From: CAZTLI01 sp964614375
Lineage (GTDB): Bacteria > Chloroflexota > Anaerolineae > Aggregatilineales > Phototrophicaceae
Direction of reading: 5' to 3'
DNA: 9,931 nt
NCBI GenBank assembly: GCA_964614375.1
Contig: CAZTLI010000182.1
Location: 1 to 9,931, forward strand
Shown here: positions 1 through 6,020 of the stretch, piece by piece
How the letters are laid out: the number at the start of each line of letters is the position of its first letter
Numbering within the stretch: the stretch's first letter is position 1
Translations under genes and position numbers: made by a program
The notes under the pieces: model-generated
Told to the model about the DNA's origin: nothing
The model's database searches: none
The model's input: only the letters and a program-made list of their open reading frames with translations

Positions 1-236
1 CATAAGGGGTCGCCATTAACATAGATATAACCGGAGGCGGGTTTTTCGAGCGTCATCAAGACGCGCAAAATCGTCGTCTTGCCCGACCCGCTGGGGCCAA
101 TGATGACGATGTTTTCGTTCTGCCCCACTTCCAGGTTAAGGCCATCCAGCACGACGAGATCGCCGAAGGATTTTGTGACCTCTTTAAAAATCACCGCCGG
201 TTTCTTTTTTTCATTTCCATCAGGTTGTGTTTCCAT
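1..236 (-). CDS. ehuA: Ectoine/hydroxyectoine ABC transporter ATP-binding protein EhuA (N-terminal part, runs off left edge)
   Basis: This is the N-terminal 78 residues of an ABC-transporter ATPase of the polar amino-acid uptake family. It would sit on the inner face of the membrane and power import through EhuC and EhuD. After a short charged, lysine-rich leader comes 'FKEVTKSFGDLVVLDGLNLEV', typical of the first beta-strands of such ATPases, and then the Walker A loop GPSGSGKTT at residues 47-55. Walker B, the signature motif and the rest lie beyond the window. The ATG at 236-234 has a good GGAGG ribosome site at 243-247 with a 6-base spacer. The first 17 bases overlap the end of ehuD in another frame, so translation is probably coupled. 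The EhuA name rests on the neighbouring ehuB, ehuC and ehuD genes, because this short piece cannot by itself be told from other amino-acid-importer ATPases. Confidence 0.88.
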   Translation of the reverse strand, partial: METQPDGNEKKKPAVIFKEVTKSFGDLVVLDGLNLEVGQNENIVIIGPSGSGKTTILRVLMTLEKPASGYIYVNGDPL

Positions 237-900
237 AGCGCGCCTCCAATCGACGGACGATGAGCGAGGTTGGATAACTGACGATGAAATACAGCAGCCC
301 AACCATCGTAATCGGTTCAAGATAGCGGAATTCCTGTTTACCAATCGTCTGCGCGACCTGCATCAATTCGACAACGGTAATCGCCGATAGCTGCGCGGTC
401 TCTTTGAACATGCCATTTAGATAATTACCAAAAGCGGGCAGCATCGGCGGAATCGCCTGTGGCAAAATGATGCGAACCCACGTATCGCGCCCGGAGAAGT
501 TGAGCGATTTCGCCGCTTCCCACTGTCCGCGTCCAATCGCGTCAATGCCCGCACGATAGACCTCGGATGTATATGTCCCATAGTGCAGGCCAATCACCAG
601 CACCCCCATCGCGAACGGTTGGATGAATTCACGCCCGATGCCCACCTGTCGCAGATAACGTGGCAGCACAAATCCCACAAAAAACAATTGCACCAGCAGC
701 GGTGTCAAACGAATAAATTCTATTAACGCGCCCGTCACCCACGAAATCACCCGATTTTCCGACCGCCGTCCGAGCGCCATCACCAGTCCGATGACCATCG
801 CCAAGATAAACCCAAAGCCTGTGGCGCGGATGGTGACAGATAATCCTTCTAAGAGTTCTGGCAATATCTCCTGTAAAAAAGCCCAGTCCCAAACATTCAT
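220..900 (-). CDS. ehuD: Ectoine/hydroxyectoine ABC transporter permease EhuD
   Basis: Inner-membrane permease of the HisM/GlnP (polar amino-acid) family, 226 residues, the usual length. It would pair with EhuC to form the channel for ectoine and hydroxyectoine. Hydrophobic segments are visible near residues 22-43, 52-60, 65-80, 95-107 and 195-215. The cytoplasmic EAA loop that docks the ATPase is at about 128-150 (EAAKSLNFSG, then RIILPQAIPPMLPAFGN). The motif 'EFIRLTPLLVQLFF' (61-74) is typical of this permease group. The ATG at 900 is preceded by GGGAG at 909-913, which overlaps the stop codon of ehuC 12 bases upstream, so the two are clearly in one operon. The end overlaps the start of ehuA by 17 bases. 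The specific EhuD assignment comes from overall resemblance and from its neighbours, EhuB and the ectoine-degrading enzymes. Confidence 0.88.
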   Translation of the reverse strand: MNVWDWAFLQEILPELLEGLSVTIRATGFGFILAMVIGLVMALGRRSENRVISWVTGALIEFIRLTPLLVQLFFVGFVLPRYLRQVGIGREFIQPFAMGVLVIGLHYGTYTSEVYRAGIDAIGRGQWEAAKSLNFSGRDTWVRIILPQAIPPMLPAFGNYLNGMFKETAQLSAITVVELMQVAQTIGKQEFRYLEPITMVGLLYFIVSYPTSLIVRRLEARYGNTT

Positions 901-912
901 TATTTCAACTCC

Positions 913-1860
913 CTATGCCCATTGACGGCGATTTTCAAGCCAGCGTATAAGCCGCACCAGCGGATACGCAATCAAGAAATACAGCAGCAGCAGCAGCCCA
1001 TATAATTCCAGGACTCTGCCCTGCGTGCGTTGCAATGAGCGTGCTTGAAAGGTGATGTCAGACAGGGTGATGAGTGAGGCGAGCGAAGTGGCTTTCAAGA
1101 GTTCAATCATCAAGTTGCCAAACGGCGGAATGATGCGTACCAGCGCCTGGGGCAAAATCACCCGGCGCATTTGCATCAACGGCGGCATATTCAAGGCGGT
1201 GGCGGCTTCGATTTGCCCGCGTGGGACCGCTTGAATCGCCCCGCGCACCACTTCCGCGCCATACGCGCCCACGTTCAACCCCAGCGCCAGTACACCCGCT
1301 TCCAGTGCCGAAATTGTAATATTGAAAGGCTCCAGCGGCAGCACGAAGAAAATCCAGAACATCTGCACGAGGACGGATGTGCCACGAAATATCTCGACAT
1401 ACGTGCCGGAGATGTAACGGATAATGCGAATTCTGGATATACGCGCGATACCCGTGACCACCGCAACGACCAGGGCCAGCAGTGTGCCCAGCACGGTCAT
1501 CAATAAGGTCTCATCAATCCCGCGCATGATTCCCGGCAGCAGGTCAAACGGGTGTGTATCGGTCAGGAGGACGCCTAAAAATCCACCCACCACAATAGCG
1601 ATACCCCCCGTCACCAGTAACCAGCGTGATGTTCGCGCCAGCATCATGATCACAAAAACAAACAGCGCGATGAGCACGAATAGATTGAATGACTCTGGCG
1701 AGAACAGCGCCGTCGGTATCACCGTTTCCTGTTGATAAAATGGATTGGGTTTGACACTGGCGACACCAAATGCGATCCCGATCAACAGTGCCCAGAAGCC
1801 CACAAGGAGATGGGACGTTCTATCTAAAACTGTGTCTAGTACGTGTTTAAATGTATCCAT
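913..1860 (-). CDS. ehuC: Ectoine/hydroxyectoine ABC transporter permease EhuC with extended N-terminus
   Basis: Second inner-membrane permease of the importer, 315 residues. Residues from about 108 onward form a normal permease of the polar amino-acid family. 'YVEIFRGTSVLVQMFWIFFVLP' (154-175) matches what I remember of EhuC proteins. The EAA loop is at 218-241 (EAATALNMPPL, then MRRVILPQALVRIIPPFGN). The first ~105 residues are extra compared with the usual ~220-residue EhuC. They contain three likely membrane helices, at about 18-35, 58-75 and 82-100. The ATG at 1860 has an ideal AAGGAG at 1867-1872 with a 6-base spacer, which supports this long form. No equally good ribosome site is apparent at a shorter start. 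It follows the PLP-enzyme gene by 84 bases and precedes ehuD by 12. The role of the extra helices is unknown. Confidence 0.87.
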   Translation of the reverse strand: MDTFKHVLDTVLDRTSHLLVGFWALLIGIAFGVASVKPNPFYQQETVIPTALFSPESFNLFVLIALFVFVIMMLARTSRWLLVTGGIAIVVGGFLGVLLTDTHPFDLLPGIMRGIDETLLMTVLGTLLALVVAVVTGIARISRIRIIRYISGTYVEIFRGTSVLVQMFWIFFVLPLEPFNITISALEAGVLALGLNVGAYGAEVVRGAIQAVPRGQIEAATALNMPPLMQMRRVILPQALVRIIPPFGNLMIELLKATSLASLITLSDITFQARSLQRTQGRVLELYGLLLLLYFLIAYPLVRLIRWLENRRQWA

Positions 1861-1944
1861 TTAGAACTCCTTGAACATCGAGCAGGAGTACAAATTTTTT
1901 TCAAGTCGCGCTGCATCGCGCCAGACAAGTCATGGACGCGGTCG

Positions 1945-3144
1945 TTACAACGCTTGCGCCGTCGCATCCAATGCCTGGCGCAGGTCGGCAATCAAATCGT
2001 CCGCGTCTTCTATCCCCACCGAATACCGGATGAGGCTTTCGGGGATACCCATTGCTGCGCGTTCGGCGCGGGTGCTTTCGACATGGCTGGTGGTCGCGGG
2101 TGGGCCGACAACCGTTTCGACTGCGCCAAGGTTAGCGGCGGCGTGGGCATATTTGAGGCGTGGCAAGAAGGTCTGCACCACATCAAAGCCGCCCTGTAAT
2201 GTGAAACTGAGGACGCCCCCAAAACCGCGCATCTGCTTCTTCGCAATTTCATGATTTTCGTGCGATTCCAGACCGGGATAGAACACCTGGCGCACAAAGT
2301 CGTGACTTTGCAGGAATGTCGCCACGCGCATCGCATTTTCGTTATGCCGTTCAATCCGCAAATGCAGCGTCTTCATCCCCCGCAGCAGCAAATAGGCCGC
2401 CATCGGATGCAGGGTTGCGCCGTTAATTTCACGATAGTGATAAATTTGATGCACGAGTGTTTCATCGCCACAGACCACCCCGCCGAGCGCGTCGGCATGA
2501 CCGCCGAGAAATTTAGTCGCGCTGTGGACAACGAGGTCAGCGCCTAAGGCCAGCGGATTCGCGTTTATCGGCGTGGCAAAGGTGTTATCGACCACGACAG
2601 TCGCGCCGACGGCATGACCCGCCGCCGCCAACCGTTGTATATCCATCACTTTGAGCGTGGGATTGGTCGGAGTTTCCAGATACAGCACCGTACAGCCTTT
2701 AGCGATTTCGGCTTCAATGGCTTCGTGGTCGGTGGTATCACACAGCGCCACATCGACATTGATACGCGGCAAAAATTCGATGAAAATTTTGTTCGTGCCG
2801 CCATAGGTATCCTTGACCGATACCACCCGATCACCCGGCTTTAACAGCGTGAACAGGGTGTTACTAATCGCCGCCATGCCTGTCGAAAAGCTGGTGGCTG
2901 CGGCGGCATCTTCTAAGAGGCGCAGTTTTTCCTCGAATACCGCAACGGTTGGATTGGTATTGCGCCCATAGATATGTCCCGGCGCATCGCCCAACGCGAC
3001 GCCTAACCACTCCTCGACATCGCGATACCCAAACGACACACTATGAACCACCGGCACCTGTGTTGAGCGATCCCAGAAATTTTTAGCATCCTCACCACCC
3101 CAAACCGCTTGTGTGCCACGCTTTGGCTTATTGTTGTCAGTCAT
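1945..3144 (-). CDS. Cys/Met-metabolism PLP-dependent enzyme (cystathionine gamma-synthase/lyase family)
   Basis: Cytosolic PLP fold-type I enzyme of the gamma-family (cystathionine gamma-synthase, gamma-lyase and methionine gamma-lyase), 399 residues, the normal length. Seen in the sequence: the cofactor-phosphate motif YGRNTNPT at 59-66; 'FSTGMAAI' at 86-93; the ring-stacking tyrosine in DTYGGT (Y114); 'VVDNTFATP' with the pyridine-N aspartate D186; the Schiff-base lysine in HSATKFLGGH (K211); and the substrate-carboxylate arginine in 'IRYSVGIED' (R373). All key residues are present, so it should be active. It lies between ehuB and ehuC in the same direction, which is not where a housekeeping sulphur gene is expected. 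The family acts on O-acyl-homoserine or cystathionine, and N-gamma-acetyl-DABA and DABA resemble those substrates. A role in ectoine carbon or nitrogen use is inference; a sulphur-amino-acid enzyme remains possible. The ribosome site is weak (GGAT about 6 bases before the ATG). Confidence 0.92.
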   Translation of the reverse strand: MTDNNKPKRGTQAVWGGEDAKNFWDRSTQVPVVHSVSFGYRDVEEWLGVALGDAPGHIYGRNTNPTVAVFEEKLRLLEDAAAATSFSTGMAAISNTLFTLLKPGDRVVSVKDTYGGTNKIFIEFLPRINVDVALCDTTDHEAIEAEIAKGCTVLYLETPTNPTLKVMDIQRLAAAGHAVGATVVVDNTFATPINANPLALGADLVVHSATKFLGGHADALGGVVCGDETLVHQIYHYREINGATLHPMAAYLLLRGMKTLHLRIERHNENAMRVATFLQSHDFVRQVFYPGLESHENHEIAKKQMRGFGGVLSFTLQGGFDVVQTFLPRLKYAHAAANLGAVETVVGPPATTSHVESTRAERAAMGIPESLIRYSVGIEDADDLIADLRQALDATAQAL

Positions 3145-3173
3145 GCAACATCCATCTTTCCGCTATGAAAGAA

Positions 3174-3199
3174 GAATGTGCCCACGAGTGGACACATCC
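3174..3199 (-). terminator. Hairpin between ehuB and the PLP-enzyme gene (attenuator or leaky terminator)
   Basis: In the 85-base gap after the ehuB stop codon, the minus-strand RNA can form an 11-base-pair stem (GGATGTGTCCA with TGGGCACATTC, two G-U pairs) closed by a CTCG loop. It is followed by a pyrimidine-rich tail, TTCTTTC. The structure resembles an intrinsic terminator. Hairpins right after a binding-protein gene are a known means of making more binding protein than membrane components. The tail is not a pure T run, so partial read-through into the downstream genes is likely. Confidence 0.5.
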
Positions 3200-3229
3200 T
3201 TCCAGCTACAAACACATTTTGGTCTTTAA

Positions 3230-4921
3230 CTATTCAGGATTGCAGAGTTCAGCAGCGGTAACATCACCCGGCAGCGTTTCCGCGCCAAAGCCTTCAAATT
3301 GTCCGATGATTCCGACCAGCTGATCCGTATCTTTCAGGTAATTGAGCACCGTGTTGAAAGCGTCACGCAGTTCAACATCCTCAATACGGAAGCCCGCCGC
3401 GCCAAAGCCCGCAACCGTGCGACCATCAATGATGGGCTGGCTGAATGGCGACGCCATCTCAAAGCCAGAATCACCCGTGACTTCGAGCAGTTGTGTCAGC
3501 GTGGGCGCTGTGCCTGTCCACACATCAATCTGACCGGATTGCAGCCCTGCCATACCCGCCGCATCGTCGGGGAAGGTCACAATCTGGTCTTCCGAGACGC
3601 CAACGGCAAGCAGGTAATCATATTCCAGATAGCCCGCCCCTGTGCCGACGATGACATCGGGGTTGGCGGCGATGTCTTCATAGCTGTGCAGATTCAGCGG
3701 ATTACCCGCTTCGACAATCAGCCCTTCGCCAATGGTATATTCAGGGTCGGCGAACAAAATCTGCTCACAGCGGTCTGGCGTGATATACATGCCAGCGGTG
3801 ATGACATCGAAGCGTCCGGCCTGCAAACCCGGAATGAGCGAACCGAATTCGGTCAGCACGCCGTCCATTTCGGGAATGCCGAGGATTGAAAAGACTTCGC
3901 GCGCCACCTCCACCGCTTCGCCCGTCAGTTCACCCGCTTCATTCACATAGGCATAGGGATTTTCATTGGCAAACCCAACCCGCACCACGCCGTCATTGCG
4001 TAAGCGTTCCAGAATGCCGCCGGGCTGTGCTTCAATGATGGGTGGTGGATTGCAGAGTTCAGCAGCGGTAACATCACCGGGCAGCGTTTCCGGGCCAAAG
4101 CCTTCAAACTCACCAATGATAGTGACCAGTTCGCCATCGTCCTTAAGACGTTGCAGCACCGCGTTGAACGCATCGCGGAAGTCGCCATCTTCCAGACGGA
4201 AGCCCGCCGCGCCAAAGCCCGCAACCGTGCGACCATCAATGATGGGCTGGCTGAATGGCGACGCCATCTCAAAGCCAGAATCACCCGTGACTTCGAGCAG
4301 TTGTGTCAGCGTGGGCGCTGTGCCTGTCCACACATCAATCTGACCGGATTGCAGCCCTGCCATACCCGCCGCATCGTCGGGGAAGGTCACAATCTGGTCT
4401 TCCGAGACGCCAACGGCAAGCAGGTAATCATATTCCAGATAGCCCGCCCCTGTGCCGACGATGACATCGGGGTTGGCGGCGATGTCTTCATAGCTGTGCA
4501 GATTCAGCGGATTACCCGCTTCGACAATCAGCCCTTCGCCAATGGTATATTCAGGGTCGGCGAACAAAATCTGCTCACAGCGGTCTGGCGTGATATACAT
4601 GCCAGCGGTGATGACATCGAAGCGTCCGGCCTGCAAACCCGGAATGAGCGAACCGAATTCGGTCAGCACGCCGTCCATTTCGGGAATGCCGAGGATTGAA
4701 AAGACTTCGCGCGCCACCTCCACCGCTTCGCCCGTCAGTTCACCCGCTTCATTCACATAGGCATAGGGATTTTCATTGGCAAACCCAACCCGCACCACCC
4801 CTTCACGGCGAACCCGTTCGAGTGTGGTCTCGCCTTCATCCTGCGCGGCGATTGGGCTAACGAGCAGGGCTAGCAAAATAAGTAAAAGCCCTAACAACTT
4901 TATGGATAATCTCGCAAACAT
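3230..4921 (-). CDS. ehuB: Tandem-duplicated ectoine/hydroxyectoine-binding protein EhuB (two binding domains in one chain)
   Basis: Secreted solute-binding protein for the Ehu importer, 563 residues, about twice the usual ~280. A signal peptide covers residues 1-26 (MFARLSIKLL, then a leucine-rich core ending SPIAAQDE). Domain 1 is about 34-291, a proline-rich linker (PPPIIEAQP) about 292-300, domain 2 about 302-563. In each domain the ligand positions I recall from Sinorhizobium EhuB (Glu21, Phe24, Tyr60, Phe80, Arg85) align at the same spacing to E50/Y53/F89/Y109/R114 and, 270 residues later, E320/Y323/F359/Y379/R384. The aromatic cage is therefore kept with Phe/Tyr swaps, and both domains should bind. 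Each domain also has two cysteines (115/290 and 385/560). The ATG at 4921 has AAGGAG at 4932-4937 and starts right at the signal peptide. A TTG at 4954 would add 11 residues but lacks a well-placed ribosome site. No lipobox cysteine is seen. Confidence 0.93.
   Translation of the reverse strand: MFARLSIKLLGLLLILLALLVSPIAAQDEGETTLERVRREGVVRVGFANENPYAYVNEAGELTGEAVEVAREVFSILGIPEMDGVLTEFGSLIPGLQAGRFDVITAGMYITPDRCEQILFADPEYTIGEGLIVEAGNPLNLHSYEDIAANPDVIVGTGAGYLEYDYLLAVGVSEDQIVTFPDDAAGMAGLQSGQIDVWTGTAPTLTQLLEVTGDSGFEMASPFSQPIIDGRTVAGFGAAGFRLEDGDFRDAFNAVLQRLKDDGELVTIIGEFEGFGPETLPGDVTAAELCNPPPIIEAQPGGILERLRNDGVVRVGFANENPYAYVNEAGELTGEAVEVAREVFSILGIPEMDGVLTEFGSLIPGLQAGRFDVITAGMYITPDRCEQILFADPEYTIGEGLIVEAGNPLNLHSYEDIAANPDVIVGTGAGYLEYDYLLAVGVSEDQIVTFPDDAAGMAGLQSGQIDVWTGTAPTLTQLLEVTGDSGFEMASPFSQPIIDGRTVAGFGAAGFRIEDVELRDAFNTVLNYLKDTDQLVGIIGQFEGFGAETLPGDVTAAELCNPE
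3241..3988 (-). repeat. Tandem repeat unit 2 of ehuB (encodes domain 2)
   Basis: This stretch aligns without gaps to 4051-4798, an 810-base period that keeps the reading frame (270 codons). Positions 3386-3988, 603 bases, are identical to 4196-4798 with no substitution, not even a silent one. The remaining 145 bases (3241-3385, coding the domain C-terminus) differ at roughly 37 positions by hand count. The identity ends abruptly at 3385/3386 and at 3988/3989. Confidence 0.97.
4051..4798 (-). repeat. Tandem repeat unit 1 of ehuB (encodes domain 1)
   Basis: Partner of the copy at 3241-3988. The identical core is 4196-4798, coding residues 42-242 of the protein. Outside the core the two copies have clearly diverged, including the codons just before it (LERVRREG here, LERLRNDG in the other copy). 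The duplication itself is therefore not brand new even though the core is. Confidence 0.97.
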
Positions 4922-5068
4922 AGTGCATGAACTCCTTAATTTGTTTTTGGACAAAAATAGCCGCTTGTTCGTCGTCTCTCCTTATTCACTTGTCGGATAA
5001 TTTGATATACCCATCCGCTGCGATCAGAATATCTTTTTGAACATGACCGCAAATCATCACGGCGCGCT
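4922..5068 (-). promoter_or_regulatory. Leader region between the regulator gene and ehuB
   Basis: A 147-base gap on the minus strand between the gntR stop and the ehuB start. It is longer than the other gaps in this gene row, so ehuB may have its own promoter here; AT-rich stretches around 4995-5010 (GGTATATCAAATTATCC on the minus strand) are candidates, but no clean -35/-10 pair stands out. The AAGGAG at 4932-4937 serves ehuB with a rather long 10-base spacer. A second AAGGAG around 4978-4983 has no start codon at a workable distance. Confidence 0.3.
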
Positions 5069-5773
5069 TCAGGTCGATTGTCGCCCGTCGGCGCTGCCCA
5101 GATAGCGGTTAATCCGTTGCAGCAGTTTAGCCATGTGGTCACGCCGCACTTCGGCAGCGCCTTGCACATCCCCCGCTTTGAAATGCTGCAAAACATCGCT
5201 CACTTCCTGATACATAATCTCGACCTCTTCCTGCCAATCAAGGTCAGGCAAAATGTCTAACCAGACCCGCGCCGTTTGATGAAAAAGTTGGTCAGCGATT
5301 TTCTGTAGCGGGCGATTGCTTATCGTTTCGAGCATGATGGCATGAAACTGGTTGTATAAGCGCCCTAATTCTGTAATATCATAGTCGTCCATCAATGCAC
5401 GACAGGCCGTACCAATGCCCTCAAGCGTGTGCAAGGTCGAGTCTGGAATGTGCGTAATCATCATTTCGCCCATGAATTCCGCAATTTTTAACCGCAGGGC
5501 ATAAACCGATTTGAGCTGTTTCAGATCAATGATGGTGACGATGACACCCGCACCCTGACTGTGTGTGACCAGGCCTTCGTGTTCAAGTTGTTGCAAAACA
5601 CGGCGGATAGGCGTTCGACTGACCTTAAATTCCGCAGCGAGCGTTTCCTCGCGCAAGGCCATTCCCGGCGGATATTCCAGTAAACAGATTCGTTGGCGGA
5701 TGATTGTATATACCTCATCAAATCTCAAACTGGACTCTGGCTTTCTGTTTGATCGTTTTTTCGATTGATTCAT
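5069..5773 (-). CDS. GntR-family transcriptional regulator, FadR/FCD subgroup
   Basis: DNA-binding regulator of 234 residues, the normal length for FCD-type GntR proteins. A winged helix-turn-helix spans about 18-80 ('GMALREETLAAEFKVSRTPIR', then 'LQQLEHEGLV' and the wing 'GAGVIVT'). An all-helical FCD effector domain covers about 85-222. Of the FCD metal-site residues, the His in 'YNQFHAI' (144) and the His in 'RRDHM' (213) are present. The usual Asp before the first is Asn, and the usual middle His before 'FKAGD' appears to be missing, so metal binding may be altered. It is transcribed away from doeAB and toward ehuB and likely controls both operons. Known ectoine-catabolism regulators such as EnuR are MocR-type with an aminotransferase-like domain, so this is a different kind. 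Start uncertain: the ATG at 5773 is chosen, but a GTG at 5779 lies 6 bases after AAGGTG and would add two residues. Confidence 0.9.
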   Translation of the reverse strand: MNQSKKRSNRKPESSLRFDEVYTIIRQRICLLEYPPGMALREETLAAEFKVSRTPIRRVLQQLEHEGLVTHSQGAGVIVTIIDLKQLKSVYALRLKIAEFMGEMMITHIPDSTLHTLEGIGTACRALMDDYDITELGRLYNQFHAIMLETISNRPLQKIADQLFHQTARVWLDILPDLDWQEEVEIMYQEVSDVLQHFKAGDVQGAAEVRRDHMAKLLQRINRYLGSADGRQST

Positions 5774-5876
5774 CTGCACGCATGTCACCTTTTCTCAAAA
5801 ATCGACGGAATACGAGGATGCGGGCTATTGTAGACGGGGATGTGGAATACCATAAAGATGCAGGCGACATGATTAT

Positions 5877-5895
5877 TGGATACAATATGTATCCA
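5877..5895. promoter_or_regulatory. Candidate operator: perfect inverted repeat TGGATACA-ATA-TGTATCCA
   Basis: Two 8-base arms are exact reverse complements around a 3-base centre. Size, AT-rich core and position between the divergent regulator and catabolic genes fit a binding site for a dimeric GntR/FCD protein, whose sites are usually short palindromes of 15-20 bases. It overlaps a possible -10 hexamer (TACAAT), which would suit repression. Confidence 0.5.
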
Positions 5896-5896
5896 G

Positions 5897-5908
5897 TGTG
5901 AATTCACA
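5897..5908. promoter_or_regulatory. Candidate operator: palindrome TGTGAATTCACA
   Basis: A perfect 12-base palindrome one base away from the neighbouring inverted repeat. After one mismatch it continues for two more pairs (CA...TG), giving 16 of 18 matching positions. The TGTGA/TCACA halves resemble CRP/FNR-type sites, but the 2-base centre is shorter than the 6 bases expected for CRP. It is more likely a second site for a local regulator. Confidence 0.4.
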
Positions 5909-6020
5909 GTGAAGTGATTTTATCGTTCCTTACGACCTGTGTCAAATAATAGACATCTTTATAGCTTCCAGGGACACCGTAAGGGCCAACCAATATCCAT
6001 CTAAGCGGAGGCAAGGCACA

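Larger units (their letters stand above)
5774..6020. promoter_or_regulatory. Divergent control region between the gntR-ehu genes and doeAB
   Basis: A 247-base non-coding gap between two operons read in opposite directions, so it should hold both promoters. It contains two neighbouring palindromes at 5877-5908. A TACAAT at 5881-5886, inside the first palindrome, could be a -10 element for doeA, but no good -35 is seen at the right distance. The doeA ribosome site is GGAGG at 6007-6011 or AAGG at 6013-6016. Confidence 0.6.

Noticed and set aside
1861..1944. GC-rich partial hairpin (GCGC/GCGC with a bulge) between the PLP-enzyme gene and ehuC, next to an A/T run.
   Set aside because: On the transcribed strand the run after the stem is A-rich, not T-rich, and the stem is short with a bulge; not a credible terminator.
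3141..3158. Tiny upstream frame ATG GAT GTT GCA TGA whose stop overlaps the start of the PLP-enzyme gene (ATGA).
   Set aside because: Four codons with no clear ribosome site of its own. Coupled translation is possible but cannot be supported from this sequence alone.
3299..4699. Long plus-strand open frames opposite ehuB (for example 3299-3889 and 4151-4699).
   Set aside because: They mirror the repeated ehuB coding sequence on the other strand, encode no recognisable protein and have no ribosome sites; they are shadows of the real gene.
3241..4798. The tandem repeat considered as a mobile element or CRISPR-like array.
   Set aside because: Both units are in-frame coding sequence of a solute-binding protein, with no terminal inverted repeats, transposase or spacer structure.
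4986..5057. Minus-strand 23-codon frame (MICGHVQKDILIAADGYIKL...) between gntR and ehuB, faintly like the 'ENILID-DGYIKL-DFG' loop of protein kinases.
   Set aside because: Too short, no convincing ribosome site, and the likeness covers only about 15 residues; probably chance.
5843..5852. TGGAATACCA as a FadR-like operator.
   Set aside because: Only three base pairs of symmetry at each end; far weaker than the palindromes at 5877-5908.
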